The notes: generated by a model not told the origin, from the letters alone. A stretch of DNA of 64,000 nt from Neostapfia colusana (GCA_030760725.1 JASWHV010000001.1:69895683-69959682); one strand, 5' to 3'. Shown: positions 32,406 through 43,925, numbered from the stretch's first letter. Translations and numbers: made by a program.

Positions 32406-33914
32406 ATGTCTTCAGGCTCGGATGACAGCTCTTTTCACATTGATGAAGACGTTCAACGCGAGAAAGTGAGGAGGGCCAAGGAGAGAGTTATGAAGAAGAG
32501 ACATGATGTCAATGCTCACTCTCCACCCTCCGACGACAATCTACCTAAGAAGAGGAAAGTCATTGTCAAAAAGCCTCAAAGGAAAGATGTTGCTGAGGGC
32601 TCGTCAGGGCCAAAAAGAGTTCTCAATAAAGGGACGGGACTTGCTAGTGGTCCCCTTGGGTCCTTGAAGATGAAAAACCCTATTCACCGCAACAGGCAGC
32701 CTTCAAGTGAGGATTTCACTGGAAAAGGGGGTGAGCTAGCTGATAACTTCAGGAAGATTGAAGTGTATGACCGACCTAAACAATGTTCTGATCCAAGGTT
32801 CTGGAGCAACTTCCATGCAGACTACTACGAGCATGTGTACATGAAGATGAAAAATCCTGTAGTAGAGAGTCAATGGCTAAATGTTGGATACTTGAAGTCG
32901 AAGAGGTATCCTGCCTTTCGTGAGATGGTGGAGGCCTTAGAGAGGCACGGTCTGACGGATCTACTATCCTTTGAGTATGACTGAAACAATGAAGTCATTA
33001 CCCAGTTTTACTCCACTCTCTACTTTGCTCGTGGTGATGGAGACAGTCTTACTTGGATGACTCATGGTTCAAAGTATAGTGTCACTTATGATGAATTTGC
33101 TAGGATTCTTCACCTCGAACACACTTTGGATCATGAACTAGTCATCCATAATCTGAAACCCCTGGAGAAGGAAGAGCTTGAGTTTCTCTATGACACAAGG
33201 ATGCCATATGTTCCTCCCACCATCAAATATCTAAAGCCCTTCTTTGTGGTCCTCAATAGAGTCTTGAGAAAGACTATAGCTCCGAAGGATGGAGATGCAG
33301 GAACTATACAAGGGACCTTGAGGACTCTCATGAAGGTCATTAGTGGAAGGAGATCATTCAATGTTTTTGAGTATATCTACAACGACATCGTGAACATCTC
33401 AATCACCCCCAATAAGTCCTCTGGATATGCACCGTATATCATGTACATGATTGAGAAAGTGACGGGACTCGAGTTTGTCAAGGATGTCAAGCATGCGGGG
33501 TTGAAGCCGCAAAAACCCACCGAGTACACTTTCCCCCCGGCTCCAACTGCCCCATCCTCTCCACCAGTGGAGAGGAGATCAAAGCAAGCTCATGATGTCA
33601 CTGGATCTGCAGCTGCTCCTCCTGGGTCTCCACCTACCCAAGAATCATCCAGTGGCATCCTCAAGGTGCTCTCCTCCATCTTTGCCTGCTGCTGCAAGAT
33701 CGAAGACAGGCAGCGCAAGGAAAAGCTTGCAAGGAAGAAACATCAACAGTATGTCAATGCCAATATCAAGTCTATCTGTGCAAAGCTTGAGATTGAGCCT
33801 GTTGGATCACCGCCCGCCTCCGAGGACTCAGAGGAAGATCCTGCTCCCGTGGATGCCGAAGATGGTGAAGATGAAGATCAGACTGAGACTGAAGGAGGAG
33901 GCAGCGATGAGTGA
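32406..33914 (+). pseudogene. Element H ORF3 (so-called env-like ORF of Sireviruses; one nonsense codon)
   Basis: ATG 32406 in GCACAATGTC. 502 codons to TGA 33912-33914, interrupted once by TGA at 32982-32984 (FEYD*NNEVITQFY, a Trp or Arg codon expected). The N-terminus is Ser/acidic, then a nuclear-localisation-like LPKKRKVIVKK; a globular middle part (FWSNFHADYYEHVYMKM, SVTYDEFARILHL); a Pro/Ser linker; IFACCCKIED with three Cys; a basic helix; and a very acidic tail. I see no signal peptide and no membrane helix, so a surface envelope role is not supported. The function is unknown to me; the position between pol and the 3' LTR is the Sirevirus env-like slot. Confidence 0.85.
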
Positions 33915-34309
33915 TTCCCCTCAATTTTTCCCTTTTTGGTGCCTTGATGCCAAAGGGGAGAGATTGAGATTAGATTTGGACTCGAACTATCTAGTATTAG
34001 TTATTAAGCTCTTTTGTGATTAAGGACATGTACCTATTTTAAAATCTTGTAATGCACTATTTCTTTTCTTATGTGTGATGCACTATGCTCTAATGCCTAC
34101 TTATATGTTCACTATTGTTTGTCTTTAATTTATCACATTTTGTTTATCACGCACCTGTTAGGCACCCCACCATAAGGTGTGTGCATATGTGAGAAGCTTT
34201 TTGTGAATTCTTTATTATTCTCATATGTGCACACCTTATGAAAATCAACTTTTTATTCTCAATTGTGATATCTCAAATAGTTGTCATCAATCACCAAAAA
34301 GGAGGAGAT
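33915..34309 (+). other. Element H 3' untranslated part with repeated polypurine tracts
   Basis: No gene. CCAAAGGGGAGAGATTG (about 33950-33966) resembles a first polypurine tract; AAAAAGGAGGAGAT (34296-34309) abuts the 3' LTR and is the functional position. Confidence 0.75.
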
Positions 34310-35633
34310 TGTAAGTACATCTAGGATATCCCTTGTGGGTTTTGGCTAATTGATGACGAACATATAAGATCCTAATGAAACTATTGAGATGATTGCAGGA
34401 TAAACAAAGTGAAACAGCTCGGTGCACACAAAAAGGTGAAAAATGAAGTGGTGTCCAAAATAAGAATACCTTGATGGAAATTTAGAAGAATTAATTAGAA
34501 TTTAAGTGTATAGGGTGTGTATGAAAGACACACTCCAAGAGCTCACGACTTTGCGCATGGGAAAGGGTTTTAAAATTATCCAAACTCTTCACAGTGCGCC
34601 GGACTAGTCCGATCATTGACCGGACTAGTCCGCCAAACTCTCTGTTCGCTAAACGGACTAGTCCGCGTGCACACCGGACTAGTCCGCAAGACTTTCTAGA
34701 ACATCCTATCACTGGAGGCCGGACTAGTCCGATCATGGACCGGACTAGTCCTGCACACCAGACTAGTCCGCCAGACTTTCTGGACATCATGATTCACTGT
34801 GACCGGACAAGTCCGGACCAGCACCGGACTAGTCCGGTATTAGGTTTAACAACGGTAACTTTTTTTGGAAACCCTATAAAAAGAGGTCCTTCGTTTTTTT
34901 CTCAAAATACACGACTAATACTGCAGCAAACACAAACTCTAGCGCCGCCACCTTGTCCCAAGAGCCCAAAACACATCTCCCCACACATCTAAAGTGCAAA
35001 AAGATCAAAATCAATTGAACACTTGGATTCGGGATTGGGAGATCGTCGTTCTTTCGTTGTGAGCTCTTGGGGTTTGATCTTTCTACACTCATATTCTGCA
35101 TTGTACTATTTTCGAGTGTATTTGATCACGTTCTTATTGTAATTCTCGTGGGAGCCCTCAACTTGTGAGGTAGCCCCACAAACTCGGTGATTGCCCGTGA
35201 TAGTGGAGTCAAGTCGGCCTTTGTGGTGACTTGAAGAGGGAAAGGGTTAGGAACCCGGCTCTGTGTGAGCTTCCTCAACGAGGACGTAGATCTCTTGGTG
35301 AGATCGAACCTCGGTAAAAATTCGTGTCTTTTGTCTCTCATTTACTTTACATTTTGATACATTAGATCACTAGTTTGCTAATCATCATTTGAGTTTCTTA
35401 TAAGTTTGCACGTGCATTCATACAATAAACTTAATTTATAAAAACTGTTGTTCTCATTCCGCTGCTGAAAGATTCAATTTCTGAAACACACTTAATTAAC
35501 TCACAAAATTCAGCACACCGGACTAGTCCGCCCACACAACCGGACTAGTCCGGTCAATCAAGTTTCTGATAACTCTATTAAGTGTGCAGGAATCTTTTAA
35601 AGGCCTATTCACCCCCCCTCTAGGCCACATTCA
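34310..35633 (+). repeat. Element H 3' LTR (1324 bp)
   Basis: Matches 24758-26084. It keeps an intact TATAAAAA box at 34875-34882, about 30 bases after the last palindrome of its U3 cluster (34605-34840). Confidence 0.95.
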
Positions 35634-35638
35634 CTAAC
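35634..35638. repeat. Target site duplication CTAAC, right copy (element H)
   Basis: Pairs with CTGAC at 24753-24757 with one G-to-A difference. ATCAGAGC follows, the second half of C1's primer site. Confidence 0.75.
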
Positions 35639-37561
35639 ATCAGAGCTTCTTAGGGGATAACACACTAAATAAGGACAGTATTACGGGAAAACTTAGAATT
35701 ATGGTGAGGAATCGCTAGTATGCCCAAATAAGGACTATATTAGTATAGTTAGTTAAAGTGGCATTACTAACTTACTTGTTATAATTCTTTATTTGGATTA
35801 TGTAACGATGCACCTACGCTCAGGTAAGAGGTAAGGTACGCCACCGAAAAGCGGTCAATTTCGGTTAGCTCCCTCATGCGAGGAACGTAGCATGAAATGT
35901 TACGTTCGGCAACGGATTAAAAGTGAATATGTTTTCTAATACTCTTCATGTCTTAGAGACATATGAACGGCACTAGCCTCTAGTGCGCAAATCTAGGGGC
36001 AAGAGGAGGAGAACCCATCGTGTGGTTTGTAACACGAAGTATGTGCTCTAGGACTTTTTATGTTCTATGGGGCATAAGAAAATGCTGGTCCTCCGGTGTG
36101 CTTAATTGCAAAGGTGTGGAGCCCTCCGTCGGTTGGTGAATAACCTGGGCCATGTAACTTGAGATGTGGCTTCACTCAAGGACGGCCGTATGGCAATGAT
36201 ACGGGCGTATGTATTTAATTTCAAATATGGGCCTATCTGAAATGACAAACCATTTGAGTGGGTTATTATTGAGTGTTTTTCTGCAGGTTCTAACCACGTA
36301 CGTATCTCGTGTAGCACACGTTTGCGAGAGGCCACTTTAGTGCAACGGTTGAGTCGTATATGTCTGTATAATCCGGTTAGGATGTTCCATTTGTGAGGAA
36401 CGTAGTACTGACATATAAGAATCATTATTGCATTAAAACAACTTTTAAAAGGAACTAATATAACCAATCTTAGTTCTTAGGACCCTGGATTTGATGAGAA
36501 ACTCAAAAAGTGAGTAGTTTAGCCCAAGGAACATGAAAAACAGAGTGCTCTGTTTCTGGCAGAAAGTTTGCTGAACTTTAACAGAGCATAACTCATAAGT
36601 TAGTTAGCCAATGGAGGTGTGGGATATAGTTATGGAAATGGGTTTATGTTCTCTACAACTTTGTTGTAGACTTCCACAACAGAATCACGCATCAAGCTGG
36701 TTGAAATTCCAGATGAGTGTAAACTGTCCAGAACCAGGACAGACTCAAAACTCTCTCTGGACTTTTCTGTTTTTCAATCATAACTTCCTGTAGAAAAATC
36801 TGAAATATTCATAGGATACATTTTTGGAAAGGTTAGGAGATGTGTTACATCTTTGTAATTCAAATTTTGTACAGCAGCGGTACAGAATTCAGTGGAATTT
36901 TGAATTGCAAACAGCAACTTTCAGAGGAGGTGCTGTTGAAATTCTTCCAGGAATTCTGTCAACTTTGAGTTATCATTACTTTTTTACACAGAGCTGATCT
37001 GGGGGCTAATAAATACTCATTAGAAGGATACTGAAGTTAACTTGAACTTTGCTATTCAACTTGAGTACGAAAATGCCAAGTACCAGGTGAAAATCTGGGA
37101 TAAGTAGAAACTGGTCATTCTGGGCAGAGGGATGAACAGTTGAACTCATTTGAGGGATTGTTGTACCTATTGGGGGTTTTATTACACCTAATGGGGTAGA
37201 ATATACTCATGAGTTGGTATCTCCAGCTAGTGAAGGATTTGAGTATATTAGCTACTCAAGTTCTATTTACTAGAGACCATGTTTGTGTCGTATTGGAGAT
37301 AAAAGAGTAGTATACGTGATGACAAAGCGATACTAACGTCTCGTAGACCAAATCTAGTTGAGATGAACTTCCAAAGAGAAGTCTATCAATTTGGATTTCA
37401 CTACTATGTATTTGGTCGGGTAATGGTGTAGCTTGTGCAAAGTTATTATATTATCCCTGTACGAGATGTATCGCATTTTTACTGTCATTATGCTTTACTA
37501 CTATTTTATGGACTGCATGGAGTATGCTGTGGTGATGATTTGATTGTCATTATGGTTGCAG
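35639..37561 (+). other. Element C1 leader from primer site to gag
   Basis: About 1.9 kb, AT-rich, starting ATCAGAGCTTC (rest of the primer site split by H). I see no credible frame. It ends TATGGTTGCAG directly before the gag ATG, a splice-acceptor-like end, so much of it may be intron. Confidence 0.6.
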
Positions 37562-38640
37562 ATGGTTCGTACCCGGGCCACACACGAGGTCGGGGGCTCG
37601 AGTCAACAAGGTGGTGATGACTCCCAGCCACCTGCCTACGACAACACCCCGCAGCAACAACCACCGCCTCCGCTTGATGTGATATCGGCGCTGGTTGGCT
37701 CTCGTGAGGAGCAGACTGATCTGCTCCGCACGATTGTCCAGAATACATCCCAGGCGAGGACACGTCAAGAAAGGGGGCCTCGTGAGCCCCACATTAACAC
37801 ATACTTGGATTTCATGAGTACACATCCTCCGGTGTTCACCGAAGCGGCGGAACCACTGGAGGCCGACAACTGGCTGCGGACTATCGAGTCCAAGTTCAGG
37901 CTGCTCCAATGCACGGAGCGGCAGAAGACTCCCTTTGCGGCGCAGCAACTTCACGGTGCCGCTGGCGCATGGTGGGAAAATCATCTTGCCTCACTGCCCG
38001 CTGGCCATACCGTTGAATGGCAAGAGTTCTGGGAGGCGTTCCGCGCCTATCACATACCTCCCGGTATGATAAAGAGGAAGTTCCAAGAGTTCTTGGAGCT
38101 GAAACAAGGCGGGAGGAGTGCCCATGAATACTCCCGTGTCTTCAACCATCTGGCGCAATACGCGTCGGACTACATCTCCACCGAGGAGAGAAAGTGCGAG
38201 CAATTCGATTGGGGTCTGAATTCCGATATAAAGCCGCATCTCGTGCAATGCAATCACAGCACCTTCAACGACCTCATTAATGCCGCGATTCTTCAAGAGG
38301 ATGCTCAGAGAGAGTTTGCTGCTGAGCAGAGGAGATGCAGCACTCCACCGAGCAGCTGGGGTGGAGCTCCCCAAAAATAACGAACGGTGTATCGGACACC
38401 ATCCGATCAACAGTGGCATCCACCGGCACGACCACAACAGTTTGGTGGTCATCCTTATCAACCATCCCCCTTTCGACAGCAGATGCCACCACCGCAACCG
38501 CAACAGCAGCAGATGGTACCCTGGGTGTTTCCACAGCAACAACGCACCCTGGGATTCCGTCCACCGGTCAGCAGAGGACCGCCTCACTAAACATGCTTCA
38601 CGTGTGGCCAGGATGGCCTTTTCTCCAAGGATTGCCCACA
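37562..38640 (+). pseudogene. Element C1 gag
   Basis: ATG 37562 begins MVRTRATHEVGGSSQQGGDD. A Gln/Pro linker leads to the capsid core (LDFMSTHPPVFTEAAEPLEA, WLRTIESKFRLLQC, AYHIPPGMIKRKFQEF). TAA at 38378-38380 replaces a Tyr codon that element F keeps; the frame continues through a Pro/Gln-rich part to a second TAA (38586-38588) and a zinc knuckle CFTCGQDGLFSKDC. In this knuckle the ligand His is Leu, so the zinc site is damaged. Same lineage as element F. Not functional. Confidence 0.88.
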
Positions 38641-39705
38641 GGGGCAGCCAAGCAGCGGCAAGCCCAATATCATGGCGGTGCTCGAGGCCGACCACCAACC
38701 AGGAAGGGAGGTCAGCGACCCGGGAGCGTTCACTACCTCGACAATGAGAACGTCCCGGAAGGAGAGATCGTGCTGGCGGATACGTTCACTCTCAATGATC
38801 GTGCAATCATCATTCTATTTGATTCTGGTGCAACCCACAACTTTATAAGTGCATCATATGTGGCTAAGCATCAACTGCAAGTCTTTTCAACCGAGTGCTC
38901 ATAAATGATTTGCTCATCGGGAGGGATGATTTCAGCAAATATGATAATTCCAAAAGCACCACTGTGCTTGGGTGGGAGAATATATCCTACTACTATGATT
39001 ATCCTTGAGGGGCAGAAGATTGATGCAATCTTAGGAATGTCATGGCTAAGCTACCATGGCGCTGTCCTGGAAACTTTATCATGGGCGGTTCACCTCAACT
39101 CCCCACTCCACCGTCCGCATTCACTCGTATTAGACATCCCTGTCCCAGAAGTTTCAGCAGCCTATCATGCTGAAGCTCCCAAGTTAGAGGACATTCCCGT
39201 AGTCCGATAGTACCCCGATGTGTTCCCGGATGATCTTCCGGGCATGCCATCTGAACCGGATGTGGAGTTCAAGATTGAACTTTCACCTGGGACTACACCA
39301 ATATCGCGGAGACCATATAAGATGGCTCTGAATGAGCTGGCTGAATTGAAGGAACAACTCAATGACTTGTTGAGTAAAGGTTTCATTCAACCAAGTTCAT
39401 CACCGTGGGGATGTTCGGCGCTGTTCGTAAAGAAGAAAAATGAAACCTTGAGGTTGTGTGTGGACTCCGACGGCTCAACGCCGTCACCATCAAGAACAAA
39501 TATCCACTGCACCGCATTGATATCCTGTTTGATAACTGCAAGTGTGTTTTCAAAGATGGACCTTCGCTCCGGGTATCATCAAATAAAGATCTAGGCGGAG
39601 GATATCCCGAAGACGGCATTCTTGATGAGATATGGACTATATGAATATCTTGTCATGTCTTTTGGTCTCACCAACACCCCGTCACATTTAATGTATCTCA
39701 TGACA
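38641..39705 (+). pseudogene. Element C1 protease and start of reverse transcriptase
   Basis: After a frame change the protease reads AIIILFDSGATHNFISASYV and AILGMSWLSYHGAVLE, with stops at 38902-38904 and 39208-39210 (GAG to TAG expected from relatives). The RT starts YPDVFPDDLPGMPSEPDVEF and SSSPWGCSALFVKKK. It shifts frame at CVDYRPLN, recovers at VFSKMDLRSGYHQIKI and YGLYEYLVMSFGLTN, and breaks off at MYLM, just before the catalytic FIDD block. The following 390 or so bases expected of C1 are missing. Confidence 0.87.
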
Positions 39706-40262
39706 AATATACCCCTTCTCCGTCAATTCTCTCAAATGATCCTTGAGTTCTTCTAGCTGCTTGGAGTCCATCCGATAAGGTCTCTTGTATATCGGGGCTG
39801 TTCCAGGCACTAGCTCAATTGCAATTCCACTTCACGATCGGGAGGCATACCTGGCAATTCTTCCGGAAAAACATCTGGATATTCCCGGATAATCCTGATC
39901 TCCTCCACTTTCACCTCAACTTGATTTAATTTAATGTCCCTCCTAGGCTCCTGTATTGTTATAAACTTTACTCTTGTGCCACTAGGGTGAGTTAGTTCCA
40001 CCGTTCTAGTCGAGCAATGGATGATTCCCTTATGTTTGGTTAACCAGTCCATGCCCAAAATAATATCGATCCCTTGGGAATCTATCACTATGAGGTTGGC
40101 AGTAAATACCACCTCATTAATGTCTAGGTTCACTTTGGGACACACTTGTCTTGTCCTTATTTCTCCCCCTGGAGAGTTTACGGCTAGCATATGGTTCATT
40201 TGTGTTGTTGCTAGGTCATGCTTCTTAACAAACCCTTGAGCAATGAACGAGTGGGTAGCACC
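39706..40262 (-). pseudogene. Inverted protease/RT-start fragment of a D-type element
   Basis: Minus strand: GATHSFIAQGFVKKHDLA, AVNSPGGEIRTRQVCPKVNL, DIILGMDWLTKHKGIIHC, REYPDVFPEELPGMPPDREV, then after a one-base frameshift DSKQLEELKDHLRELTEKGY plus I, ending at 39706. The plus-strand element D begins at 41209 with the very next residues, SSSPWGAPVIFVPKK. This is best read as one element whose 5' part was inverted. Its right end is cut by the CACTA terminus. Confidence 0.85.
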
Positions 40263-40385
40263 CACTACAGGATTCCTGTCAACATACGACGGCTAAAACC
40301 GTCGTATATAAAGCCGAAGCCGTCGTATATAGGTTATATACGACGGCAGTTGTTTATATACGACGGTTCGCGGCCGTCGTATATA
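40263..40385 (+). mobile_element. CACTA-type DNA transposon terminus with subterminal hairpins
   Basis: Starts CACTACAGGATTCCTG, the terminus type of En/Spm transposons. Three back-to-back hairpins follow, made of a 9-12 base core ATACGACGG / CCGTCGTAT in both orientations (40283-40385). Subterminal repeats in both orientations are known transposase-binding sites in this superfamily. No opposite end or transposase is seen, so this is a fragment or one edge of a rearranged element. Confidence 0.7.
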
Positions 40386-41208
40386 ATCAACTGGGAGAAT
40401 CTCTGCGCTCCTTCATCCAGTGGTTCTCCCAAGTACGCAACACCATCCCCCACATCCCGGATGCATCAGTGGTGGTCACATTCCGACAGGGTGTGAGGGA
40501 CAAGAAGATGCTCGAGAAGTTGGCCACCAGGGAGGTGCAAGACATCTCAGAACTCTTCAGCCTAGCAGACAAATGCGCCAGGGCAGTAGAAGGGTGTCAC
40601 TGGCACGCACAGCCAGCCTCCGAAGCCGGAAGACAGCCCGAAGATGGCGGAGTTCAAGTTGTACTCCCGACCACGTCAGACAGTCAAGAGCCAAGCACCA
40701 ACTGACTTCGTGGTCAGGTGGACGCCACCACCAAGCATCCCAGGGGGCCCCGAAGGTGGAGAACCAGAGCCCCGTGCGCCGGCCTTCACCGAGCCTCACT
40801 GGACGTTCTACCTCAACGGCGTGCTGCTCCTCATGCCAACGGGGGAGCGGTTTGGATACCTTGGACCTGTGCCATGTATCGCGCGCCGACGACACCGTCG
40901 CCAACAACCTGTCAACGAAAGCCTCCACCAGAGCCCCGGAGCTCCAAGGAGCCTTCGAAGGGATGTTGTCGTGGCTCACAGCCCGGAGTGCCGACCGGGC
41001 AAAGGGGGCGAGACCAGCACCTCGAAGCTGGCGGTCCCGGCGGCCATGCAGCCATGGTGCCAGCCAAAGGATCGTATGCGCCTTGGGGACTCCGTGCTAC
41101 CCAGCGCCCAAGATCCAGTAGCTCAAGTAGTCCGATGCATGGACCACGGAGGTTCGGGACTCCTTGAAAGACATCCTTCCTGATGAACGTGCACTCGCTG
41201 AACGGATT
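40386..41208 (+). pseudogene. Scrambled Tat-lineage gag and RNase H fragments
   Basis: Gag piece: FIQWFSQVRNTIPHIPDASV, VTFRQGVRDKKMLEKLATRE, LADKCARAVEG. It then jumps into the RNase H region (KSQAPTDFVVRWTPPP, EPHWTFYLNGVLLLMPTGER), has another internal loss, and continues LDLCHVSRADDTVANNLSTK and finally SLKDILPDERALAERI. This equals the end of the outer Tat element (compare 19380-20150) with internal deletions. It joins D at about 41208. It may be cargo of the CACTA element or a separate deleted element. Confidence 0.8.
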
Positions 41209-42435
41209 CCTAGTTCCTCACCATGGGGAGCTCCGGTGATATTTGTGCCCAAGAAGGACGGAACCCAAAGGTTATGCGTGGATTACCGTGCCTTAAATGA
41301 GGTAACCATCAAGAACAAGTACCCATTACCCCGCATTGAAGACTTGTTTGATCAGTTGAGGGGAGCTTGTGTGTTCTCGAAAATTGATCTCAGGTCGGGA
41401 TACCACCAACTCAAGATAAGGCAATCTGATATTCCCAAGACAACTTTCGTATCTCGGTACGGGCTGTATGAATACACCGTCATGCCTTTCAAGCTAACTA
41501 ATGCCCCGGCATACTTCATGTATCTCATGAACAAGGTATTCATGGAATATCTGGACAAATTTGTGGTGGTTTTCATAGATGACATTCTCGTCTTCTCCAA
41601 AGATGAAGAAGAACATGAGAAACATCTAAGGTTGGTGTTGCAGAGGCTAAGAGAACATCAACTATATGCCAAGTTAAGCAAGTGTGAGTTTTGGCTGAAG
41701 AGAGTTCCCTTCTTAGGACATATAATCTCGGAGGGAGGAATCTCCGTAGATTCCGCCAAAATCGAGGATATCCAGAAGTGGAAGACCCCTGAAAATGTCG
41801 GGGAAGTTCGAAGCTTCTTGGGATTGGCTGGATACTATCGACGGTTTATTGAAGGATTCTACAAGATCTCGAGACCCCTCACCAAACTGTTGGAGAAGGG
41901 AATCACATTCACATGGACGCCACAGTGCGAGACGAGTTTTCAGGAGCTAAAGAAAAGATTGACAACAGCCCCAGTGTTGGTTATGCCTGATATGCAGAAG
42001 AATTTCACGGTGTACTGCGATGCCTCTGGAAACGGGTTGGGATGTGTTCTCATGCAAGAAGGGCATGTCGTGGCATATGCATCCCGGCAGCTTCGGAAGC
42101 ACGAGAAGAACTATCCTACACATCACCTAGAACTAGCCGCAGTGGTACACGCGTTGAAAATTTGGCGGCACTATTTGATGGGGAAGAGGACCGAGATATA
42201 TACGGATCATAAGAGTTTGAAGTACATTTTCACACAGCCAGACCTCAACCTCAGACAAAGGAGATGGTTAGAGCTAATCAATGACTTTGATGTAGGCATC
42301 AACTATCATCCCGGGAAAGCAAATGTCGTGGCCGATGCTTTGAGTCGGAAAGTGCAGGTCAATAAGTTGAGCTTGAAGGACATGCCTGCAGAATTGAAGG
42401 ACGAGGTTATGAGGCTCAATCTATGTTTACTATAG
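41209..42435 (+). pseudogene. Element D reverse transcriptase and RNase H
   Basis: Open for over 400 codons from the joint: SSSPWGAPVIFVPKKDGTQR, FSKIDLRSGYHQLKI, catalytic FIDDILVFSKDEEEHEKHL, then RNase H NFTVYCDASGNGLGCVLMQE, ELAAVVHALKIWRHYL and YHPGKANVVADALSRK. The 5' end (start of RT, protease, gag) is missing here and part of it lies inverted at 39706-40262. Near 42432 and 42450 two small indels separate this frame from integrase. The catalytic residues are intact, so this copy is less worn than C1. Confidence 0.9.
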
Positions 42436-43897
42436 TGGTGAAGCCATCGCCATGGAAGTGGACTCCACACTAGAGCGAGACATACGTGAGGGTCAAAAGA
42501 ATGACGAGAAGATACAAGAGATCAGACAACTCATTAAGGAAAATAAAGCTCCTGGTTTTAGAGAGGATAAACAAGGAACGGTGTGGCACGGGAAAAGAAT
42601 CTGTGTGCTAGAAGTAAAGGAGATCCGTGAATTGATTTTGAAGGAGGCTCATGATTCCGACTATTTCATTCATCCTGGGAGTACGAAGATGTACCAGGAC
42701 CTCAAAAGCAGGTATTGGTGGTATGGCATGAAGCGAGATGTCGCGGAACATGTTTCCCTATGTGACACATGTCAGTTGGTGAAAGCAGAACATCAACGAC
42801 CCGCGGGATTATTGCAACCACTCAAAGTGCCTGAATGGAAATGGGAAGAAATCAGCATGGATTTCATCGTGGGATTGCCTAGGACCCAATCAGGATATGA
42901 TTCAATATGGGTCATCATTGATAGGCTAACCAAGGTAGCTCACTTCATCCCCGTGAATGAAAGCTACAGCGGATCCAAATTGGCAGAATTGTACATGTCA
43001 AGGATCGTGTGTTACCATGGAGTGCCAAAGAAGATAGTGTCGGATTGAGGGACACAGTTCACCTCAAGATTCTTGCAGAAGTTGCACGAAACCATGGAAA
43101 CCCATCTGAACTTTAGTTCTGCCTATCATCCCCAAACCGACGGGCAGACGGAAAGAACCAATCAGATCCTTGAAGATATGCTAAGGGCATGTGCACTCAA
43201 AAACAATCGGAGTTGGGACAAGAACTTACCGTATGCGGAGTTTTCCTATAACAACAGCTATCAAGCTAGTATGAGGATGTCGCCGTTTGAAGCCTTGTAC
43301 GGGAGGAAGTGCAGAACTCCCCTATTTTGGAACCAAACAGGGGAAAGTAAAGTGTTTGGTCCCGAAGTACTACAAGAAGCCGAGGCGAAGGTGAGGGAAA
43401 TTCGCAATAACTTGAGGATAGCACAGACACGCCAAAAGAGCTATGCCGATGTACGAAGAAGAGAGCTCGTTTTCAACGTGGGAGACTATGTTTATCTCAA
43501 GGTGTCCCCTATAAGAGGACTTCGTCGGTTCAAGGTGAAAGGGAAGTTGTCACCTCGATACATCGGACCCTTTCAAGTTCTGGAAAGGAAAGGCGAAGTG
43601 GCGTATCAACTAGAGTTACCAGCTCGTCTATCGGATGTGCACGATGTATTCCATGTGTCACGACTCAAGAAATGCCTGAGGATGCCTGAAGAGGTGTTAC
43701 CCATGAATGAAGTGGACGTAGCTGAGGATTTGTCTTATGCCGAGCAACCATACAAGATTTTGGAGACAATGGAACGCCTCACCAGAAATAAAAGAATCCG
43801 GATGTGCAAGGTGCAGTGGAAGCATCACTCAGAAGAGGAAGCTACCTGGGAGCGGGAAGATGAGCTCAAGGCACAATTTCCGGAATTGTTTTCTTAG
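42436..43897 (+). pseudogene. Element D integrase with chromodomain-type tail
   Basis: The frame from 42452 carries the zinc part (HPGSTKMYQDLKSRYWW, CDTCQLVKAEHQRP), the catalytic core (MDFIVGLPRTQSGYDSIWVI, IVSD then TGA at 43048, GTQFTSRF, HPQTDGQTERTNQ), GRKCRTPLFW, and the C-terminal YIGPFQVLERKGEVAYQLEL and VQWKHHSEEEATWEREDELK. The TGA replaces CGA (SDRGTQF), a C-to-T change at a CpG. The rest is open to TAG at 43895-43897. Confidence 0.9.
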
Positions 43898-43925
43898 AAA
43901 CACCAATCTCGAGGACGAAATTTCT

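Larger units (their letters stand above)
24758..35633 (+). mobile_element. Element H: Sirevirus-type Ty1/copia retrotransposon, near complete
   Basis: A 10.9-kb element with LTRs of 1327 and 1324 bp (TGTAAGT...CACATTCA), iMet primer site, gag, pol in copia order (protease, integrase, RT, RNase H), a third ORF and a polypurine tract AAAAAGGAGGAGAT. Sirevirus marks are the long gag, the extra ORF after pol, repeated polypurine tracts and multiple CGG...CCG palindromes in the LTR (known for the genus). LTR differences are roughly two dozen, about 2 per cent by eye, so it is young relative to its host. One nonsense codon disables each of gag, pol and ORF3. Confidence 0.95.

Noticed and set aside
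32406..33914. ORF3 as a captured host gene
   Set aside because: It sits in the standard Sirevirus slot between RNase H and the polypurine tract; nothing shows a specific host relative, though an ancient capture cannot be excluded.
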